NCBI RefSeq assembly: GCF_008386495.1
Contig: NZ_VTHJ01000053.1
Coordinates: 5,095-63,672 of the forward strand
Direction: 5' to 3'
DNA from: Streptomyces tailanensis
Lineage (GTDB): Bacteria > Actinomycetota > Actinomycetes > Streptomycetales > Streptomycetaceae
DNA length: 58,578 bases
In this document: positions 53,838 to 58,578 of the stretch, in pieces
Layout: each line of letters opens with the position of its first letter
How positions within the stretch are numbered: position 1 is the stretch's first letter
Notes under the pieces: generated by a model
Seen by the model: the letters and a program-made list of their open reading frames with translations, nothing else
The model's database searches: none
Told to the model about the DNA's origin: nothing
Program-made: the position numbers and the translations under genes

Positions 53838-54659
53838 ATGCAGGAACTCCGCTTCGACGACATCCGGTTCACCGTGGAGGTCAGCAGCGATCAGACGTGG
53901 CTGCGGCGCGCGTTGGGCGGTCACGAGCTGTGCGTTCAGCTCGCCATCGGGGTGTCGCCGTTCGCCGAGGCAGGAAAGATCCTCGCCCTGGAGGCGGATC
54001 TGTTCGGCTTCGGCACGGTGCCGGGGCAGCGCTCCCGGCTCGGCCGGGCCACCGTGAACCTGGCCTACCCCCGGTAGTGATGGTCCACCGGGTGAGTCCG
54101 TCGTTCCCGCTGACGTCGCTGCAGGTCTACGCGGTCGAGGAGGCCCGTGCCGGCGACGTGCGGTTCGAGATCGATCTGAACGCGACCCTGTCGCAGGCGG
54201 CCGGGTATCCGGGGTGTGCCCAGGACACGGCGCGGATCAGCATCGCGAAAGGCGGTGGGAAGAGCAGATTGCCCAGCTGGGGCCGTCCGCGGCGTTCGAG
54301 ATGGCCGTGCCGTATCCGCTCGGCGATCCGCAGTGGGCCGAGGTCGGCCAGACTCTGCGGGACGCGCAGCGCCTGCTGACCGCCGGGGAGATCCGGGCGT
54401 CGATCCTGGAAGTCAGGCGGGCGCTGGAGTGGATCCAGGAGAACGTGGACTGGGACAAGCCCGGGCGAAGAAGCTCGGCAACCAGTGCAACCAGACCGAG
54501 CGGTGGTGGCGGATCCAGGACGCCCTGTACGGCCAGGCGTGCGGCGCCCTGCACAACGATGCGGTCACCAAGGACTTCAACTACGACCGGACCGAGGCGG
54601 AGGCACTCCTGGCGATGACCGCCGCACTGCTGCGGAATGTGCATGGCGCCGGTGCATGA
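53838..54659 (+). pseudogene. Hypothetical gene broken by several frameshifts
   Basis: Protein-like stretches follow one another in changing frames. MQELRFDDIRFTVEVSSDQT through NLAYPR (stop 54077) comes first. PSFPLTSLQVYAVEEARAGD and FEIDLNATLSQAAGYPG follow in the next frame. EEQIAQLGPSAAFEMAVPYP with QTLRDAQRLLTAGEIRASIL, then WWRIQDALYGQACGALHNDA with AEALLAMTAALL, finish in two more, ending at 54659. The pieces look like one gene of about 270 codons with three shifts. The N-terminal 79-residue ORF has an intact start. I do not recognise the family. Decay or sequence errors are both possible. Confidence 0.6.
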
Positions 54660-54923
54660 CGTAGCGGCTCGGTGTCGAGCACCAACCGCTCGACACCCAG
54701 ACGGCGGTCGGCCTGCTCGCCCGCTCCGCGTGACCCATTAAGACTGGCTGACACCCGAGCGGCTGCAGTGCTCCCCAGGCGCGCGGCGTCGCCTCCTTCC
54801 TGCGCACCTGGAAACCCTGATCCCGAACCGGGATCGCCTCATGCCACGCCGCGTTGGTGAGCCGGGGGGAGAGAATGGTGGCATCTGGGTGTACCCGGAC
54901 GGGTTGAGCATAGGCTCCGTCTG

Positions 54924-55080
54924 GTGGAGACGTTCTGGATCACTGCGGCGGCGGTCCTGTGGGGTGCCGGCGTGGGCCTGCTGATACCGCGCGCCGCGTA
55001 CCGGCTTTGCGTGCCGCCCGATGAGCCGTGGCGGGCAGCGTGTCCTGAACGGCCCCGGTTCGAATGGAGACTCGGGAGTG
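54924..55080 (+). pseudogene. N-terminal fragment of a prepilin peptidase-like protein
   Basis: From GTG 54924 the frame reads METFWITAAAVLWGAGVGLL then IPRAAYRLCVPPDEPWRAAC, which matches the first helix and following loop of type IV prepilin (A24) peptidases from Streptomyces. The remaining helices with the catalytic Asp residues are missing; the next stretch is not homologous. Truncated. Confidence 0.55.
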
Positions 55081-55114
55081 CCCCGAGTTGGGTGGAGCCG
55101 AGTCATGGCACCCC

Positions 55115-55230
55115 CCTCCTCCTACCCGCCTGAGCTGCGCAAGCGCGTGCAGGTAGCCCAGCAGCGTGGGGTGCAGCGTGCGATACACGGTCTTGAAGTC
55201 CGCCCCGCTGCCGCGGCGCGCGTCGGCCAC
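55115..55230 (-). pseudogene. N-terminal fragment of an ECF-type sigma factor
   Basis: The reverse strand from GTG 55230 begins MADARRGSGADFKTVYRTLH then PTLLGYLHALAQLRR, resembling the region 2.1 start of ECF sigma-70 factors. After about 35 residues the similarity ends near the fragment of prepilin peptidase. Truncated and non-functional. Confidence 0.45.
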
Positions 55231-55331
55231 AGCGGATCCACCTGGCCGAGAGGTCTCTCAGCAGGATCCGTCGGTGGAACATTCACCCGGGTGGCCCCGG
55301 CAAGGTTGTGGTGTGTCTCCGATTCCGACCG

Positions 55332-56771
55332 CTACTGATCCCCGGCCCGCAGGCTGCTCACCTGCGACCGCACCGGGCGGTGCCGTCGCTGGGGGAGCAT
55401 GAGGAGCGGGCCGGGGCTCAGGGCCGCTTTCGGCTTCGGCCGGATCGTCGCGCCGGGTACGGGCCGCAGCTGCCAGCGCGCGCTGACGGCGGCCAGTGCG
55501 AGCGTCGCTTCGGCCATACCGAAGGCGTCACCGATGCATTTGCGGCTGCCCGCGCTGAAGGGCAACGTAGCGCCGCGCTGCGCCGGCGACACACGCTCGG
55601 GAAGCCAGCGGTCGGGGTCGAAGCGACCCGGGTCGTGGAAGACACCGGGGTCGCGGCCGAGGACGTATGGGCTGAACAGGATGATCGTGCCGGGGGGCAG
55701 CGGTTGCCCCGCCAGTTCGGTCTCGGCGGTGGTCGTCCGGGTGAGGATCCAGGCGGGCGGATACAGGCGCAGGGCTTCGGTGACGGCGCGCCGCGTGTAG
55801 TCGAGCTCGGGCAGATCGGAGAAAGCGGGCAGCGGCCGTCCGCCCAGGGCGCGGTCGACCTCGTCCTGCAGTTCCCGTTCCGCCTCCGGGTTCCGGCCCA
55901 GGAGGTGGAAGGCCCAGCCCAGGGCGCTCGCGGTCGTCTCGGTCCCTCCGATCAGCATCGTCATGACCTGGTCGCGGATCTCGTCGTCGGTGAAGCGCTT
56001 GCTGCTCTTCTCGTCCTGAGCATCGATCAGGATCGAAAGCACGTCCTCGTTCTCAGACCCGGCACTCCGCCGGGCCCGGACGGTCTCGTCGATGACCGTG
56101 CACAGCCTCGCGCGTGCCCGGTCGAACCGCCTGTTCTCCGGGGTGGGGATCCTGTGCAGCGGCCCGATCGGCGCGATCATGCGCCGGTAGACGCCTTTGA
56201 AGATGACGGGCAGACAGCGCTGTACCTCGGCGACGGCCCGGCTGTCCATCGTCGTCGACAGCAGCGTGCGCATGGTGACGCGGATCGTGAGGGCATGCAG
56301 CGTGGCATTGAGGTCGACGGCGCGGTCCGGCTCCCATGCCGAGAGCACGGCGTCGATCTCTTCGCACATCACACGGGCGTACGACGCCATCCGGCCGGGG
56401 TGGAAGGCGGGTTGTACGAGCCGGCGCTGGATCCGGTGCTCCGCCCAGCCCGAGGTGACCAGGCCGTTGCCCACCAGCAGCCGGGCCGCGTCGAACAGCG
56501 GGCCGCCCTTGTCGAACGTACGCGGGTTCAGCAGGACCTGCTGGACGAGTTCGGGCCGACAGACCAGGTAGGCCCGCAGCGGGCCGAGCCGCACCTCGAC
56601 CAGGTCGCCGTGGGCCGGCAGGGAGGTGAGGAATTGCAGCGGTCGGCGCAAGAGGGGTATCGCGTGGCCGAGAACGGGGAGCCGGCCGGGCGCGATGGCG
56701 ACCGCCGTCGGCGGGGTGGTGCCCCGGGCCGGCGGTCGGGACCCCAGCCACGCTCGTCGGATCGCTGCCAC
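55332..56771 (-). CDS. Cytochrome P450, CYP170-like, terpene-tailoring
   Basis: This 479-residue P450 starts at GTG 56771, with GAGGAG about eight bases upstream inside the end of the terpene cyclase gene. Motifs: I-helix IGGTETTA (274-281), ExxR EALR (332-335), and the haem loop FSAGSRKCIG with Cys412. LPVLGHAIPLLRRPLQFL, then GLVTSGWAEHRIQRRLVQPA and FDPDRWLPERVSP, resemble CYP170A, the albaflavenone synthase that oxidises epi-isozizaene. It is the third gene of a terpene operon. It presumably oxidises the cyclase product, with a ferredoxin and reductase encoded elsewhere. The C-terminus is about 30 residues longer than usual. Confidence 0.92.
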   Translation of the reverse strand: MAAIRRAWLGSRPPARGTTPPTAVAIAPGRLPVLGHAIPLLRRPLQFLTSLPAHGDLVEVRLGPLRAYLVCRPELVQQVLLNPRTFDKGGPLFDAARLLVGNGLVTSGWAEHRIQRRLVQPAFHPGRMASYARVMCEEIDAVLSAWEPDRAVDLNATLHALTIRVTMRTLLSTTMDSRAVAEVQRCLPVIFKGVYRRMIAPIGPLHRIPTPENRRFDRARARLCTVIDETVRARRSAGSENEDVLSILIDAQDEKSSKRFTDDEIRDQVMTMLIGGTETTASALGWAFHLLGRNPEAERELQDEVDRALGGRPLPAFSDLPELDYTRRAVTEALRLYPPAWILTRTTTAETELAGQPLPPGTIILFSPYVLGRDPGVFHDPGRFDPDRWLPERVSPAQRGATLPFSAGSRKCIGDAFGMAEATLALAAVSARWQLRPVPGATIRPKPKAALSPGPLLMLPQRRHRPVRSQVSSLRAGDQ

Positions 56772-56775
56772 TGCT

Positions 56776-57867
56776 TCAGCTCCTCGTCATGGAAGGCGCG
56801 GGCCGGCCCGCGCCGACTGTGAGCGAGGCGTCGGCATCGGGGTCATGGCCGGAGTGTGGCCGGAATCGGGTGACGGGAGCGGTGAGGCTGATCCAGCCAG
56901 ACGTCGAGCCGTCCCATACATAGCCGTCGCCGAAGTAGCGGGGCGTGAGGTACTCGAATTCCTGGCTGCCACCGATGACATGGTCAAGCCCGCGCAGATA
57001 GTGGCGGAGGTCCGGGTGCGAGCCGTGCGGCCCGTCCAGCAGTCGGTCCCGTGCCGCGAGATAGGCCTTCTCATGGTGCTCCACGAGCCGGCAGAGCTGG
57101 TCGACCGACTGCTGCAGACCGAGCCCCCGACGCTCGATGAGCACACGGACCAGCGTCATCTTGTCCCCCTGGGCATGCTCCTTGCGCCACGACAGCAGAT
57201 CATTGACGATGATCATCTGCCGCATTCCGTGTGTGTGGACGTCCGTGAGCAGCGAGTCGTGGGCGGTCATGTCGACCTCGGCCGCGTACTCGGTCATCAG
57301 ACGGATGAAGTCGCAGCCGAAGCTGTTCATGCGCACGGCCATACAGGTCTCGTAGTCCGGCACGCGGTCCTTCAGCTTGAAACCGATCTCGGTTGCGCAC
57401 CCTCGCAGAAACACCTCCAGAGCATCCGCGAACCGCCGGATCTGCGCGGAGGAAAGCCCCGAACTGATGCGTCGCCAGAGCTCCTTGCCCGCGCGGGCGT
57501 ACGGGAATTGCTCGCTGCCGCCCGGGCCGCCGTGGAAGTCGTTCATGATGCCGGCGAATACCTCACGGGCGTCGGACTCGTCGGCTCCCAGCGCCGAGCC
57601 GTCCGAGACGGCGCTGTCTATGACAGTGACGTACTGATACCAGTCGGTGACGTCGAGCGCCCGCCGCTCATCGGCGTCCGGCACGGTCAGGGGCCCGTAC
57701 ATGCCGTTGCGCTGGCGGAGGAAGTAGAACAGATCCTCCTCGCGCATGAAGCAGCCGCCGAGCAGGCGGCGCACCCAGCCGTTGGACCGGAACTCGAGCT
57801 GGGCGGCCTTGGGGTGGTAGGCCACGGGGAGCAGCCTGGGCAGTTCGGGCAGGTAGATCTCGGTCAT
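56776..57867 (-). CDS. Class I terpene synthase (cyclase)
   Basis: This 363-residue cyclase starts at ATG 57867, overlapping the prenyl synthase stop (ATGA). The NSE triad is N222, S226 and E230 in VNDLLSWRKE, and the R310-Y311 pair lies 80 residues on, both intact. The aspartate-rich site is atypical: VTVIDSAVSDG (D84, S85, D89) instead of DDxxD. Reduced motifs occur in some active bacterial cyclases. It cyclises a linear prenyl diphosphate made by the upstream synthase, so a diterpene or sesquiterpene is likely; the substrate and skeleton are not predictable. It does not match geosmin, 2-MIB or epi-isozizaene synthase as far as I can tell. Confidence 0.88.
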   Translation of the reverse strand: MTEIYLPELPRLLPVAYHPKAAQLEFRSNGWVRRLLGGCFMREEDLFYFLRQRNGMYGPLTVPDADERRALDVTDWYQYVTVIDSAVSDGSALGADESDAREVFAGIMNDFHGGPGGSEQFPYARAGKELWRRISSGLSSAQIRRFADALEVFLRGCATEIGFKLKDRVPDYETCMAVRMNSFGCDFIRLMTEYAAEVDMTAHDSLLTDVHTHGMRQMIIVNDLLSWRKEHAQGDKMTLVRVLIERRGLGLQQSVDQLCRLVEHHEKAYLAARDRLLDGPHGSHPDLRHYLRGLDHVIGGSQEFEYLTPRYFGDGYVWDGSTSGWISLTAPVTRFRPHSGHDPDADASLTVGAGRPAPSMTRS

Positions 57868-58578
57868 GACGTCCTCGCGGAGAGCGTGACAGCGAGTTGG
57901 CGCAAGGCCGCGGTGGCGGTCTGGGGGAAGGCGGCGCGGTCGAGGACGGACAGCGCGCGGCGGCAGCGGCGGGCGATCATACGCTCGACCGTGCGCCGGG
58001 CACCCGTGGCCGCCAGTACGACCCGTACGGCGTCGGCCTGCTCCCGGTGAGGTCGGGACGGCCCACCAGAGCATGAAGGAGCCGGAGTTGCACGGGGTCG
58101 GGCCGTCGGCCGGCAAGAGCCATCAGGACCGTGCACTTGCCTTCCCGGAAGTCGTCGGTGGCCGGCGGCCCGGTCGCCGCGGGGTCGCCGACCGGTCCCA
58201 GGAGGTCGTCCAGGGGCTGGAAGGCCTCCCCGATCGGGAGGGCGTAGGCGGTGCAGGCGTCGGCGACCGCGGTGGCGCAGCCGGCCAGCGCGCCGCCGAG
58301 GTGCTGCGGGCGCTCGACGGTGTACCTCGCGGTCTTGAAACGGATGAGCTCCGGGGCCTGGGCGAGATCGCTGTTCGGCCTGCCGAGGCCGAGGAGGTCG
58401 AGGTACTGGCCGGACGAGACCTCGGTACACGTCGTGTCGATCACCGGGAGCGCCGCCCGCAGTTGGTCGGGCGTAAGACTCGTGTGCAGCAGTTCGTCGG
58501 ACAGGGCCGGGGGGGAGGTCGCCGAGCAGGACGGCCGCGTTCCGCCCGAACCGGCCGACCTTCACCGGGGCCGCCGCG
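57864..58578 (-). pseudogene. Polyprenyl diphosphate synthase, frameshifted and cut by the window edge
   Basis: Reading leftwards: FGRNAAVLLGDLP (first frame), then, after a shift near 58515 within a run of G, TTCTEVSSGQYLDLLGLGRP, IRFKTARYTVERPQHLGGAL, AFQPLDDLLGPVGDP and REGKCTVLMALAG. A second shift near 58055 leads to VERMIARRCRRALSVLDRAA and the stop at 57864. AFQPLDDLLG is the second aspartate-rich motif of trans-prenyltransferases; its usual FQxxDDxxG is intact, and the first lies beyond the window. The last gene product feeds the terpene cyclase by ATGA coupling. Two shifts mean either inactivation or error; if inactive, the cyclase would rely on another synthase. Confidence 0.75.

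Overview
The window is about 58.6 kb of very GC-rich DNA with strong third-position GC bias, GTG and TTG starts, and typical actinomycete families (SARP regulator, PucR, ROK, snapalysin, class I terpene cyclase, type III PKS, frequent SpoIIE-type phosphatase). It is best read as Streptomyces or a close relative, and the density of accessory genes, transposase scraps and a fragment of the telomere-associated protein Tap suggest an arm of a linear chromosome. No rRNA, tRNA or CRISPR array was recognised.

Left part (1-27.7 kb). A gene that may be squalene/phytoene synthase-like runs off the left edge. It is divergent from an ABC-F ribosome-protection ATPase that has a leader with two tiny ORFs and competing hairpins. 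Next come two secreted carbohydrate-active enzymes (GH43 arabinanase, PL7 alginate lyase) around a frameshifted hypothetical gene and a lipoprotein. These are followed by a PucR regulator with a GABA/amino-acid permease, a PAS-PP2C phosphatase, an AraC regulator, a secreted serine hydrolase divergent from an AfsR-like SARP, an overlapping pair of class II glutamine amidotransferase and PfkB kinase, and a sugar-acid catabolic locus (dehydratase, FAH-type hydrolase, zinc dehydrogenase, IclR regulator). A small secreted protein follows, with duplicated flanks.

Middle (27.7-41.6 kb). This is a decayed accessory zone. Intact genes (Mrr-like membrane nuclease, NmrA/HxlR divergent pair, Tat-type secreted protein, snapalysin, secreted cupin, F420-type oxidoreductase) are interspersed with truncated isochorismatase, MFS, ISL3 and IS4 transposase, Tap, DUF574 methyltransferase, LuxR/LAL and DUF3592 fragments. 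Many of these are frameshifted.

Right part (41.6-58.6 kb). A fumarate reductase operon frdABCD is preceded by a small head gene and followed by a baeRF/Vms1-like protein. Then comes a type III PKS locus (PKS, ICMT-type methyltransferase, geranylgeranyl-reductase-like flavoprotein, divergent UbiA prenyltransferase), with the layout expected for prenylated alkyl-resorcinol/hydroquinone lipids. A ROK regulator with a palindromic, probably leaderless promoter, a cold-shock protein and several broken genes follow. The window ends in a terpene operon: polyprenyl diphosphate synthase (broken by frameshifts and cut by the edge), terpene cyclase and a CYP170-like P450, coupled by an ATGA overlap and a 4-base gap.

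At least six genes need one or more single-base shifts to read through. This is either real decay or uncorrected sequencing error, and it limits confidence in calls for those loci. All assignments come from reading the sequence and remembered family motifs; no database search was run.
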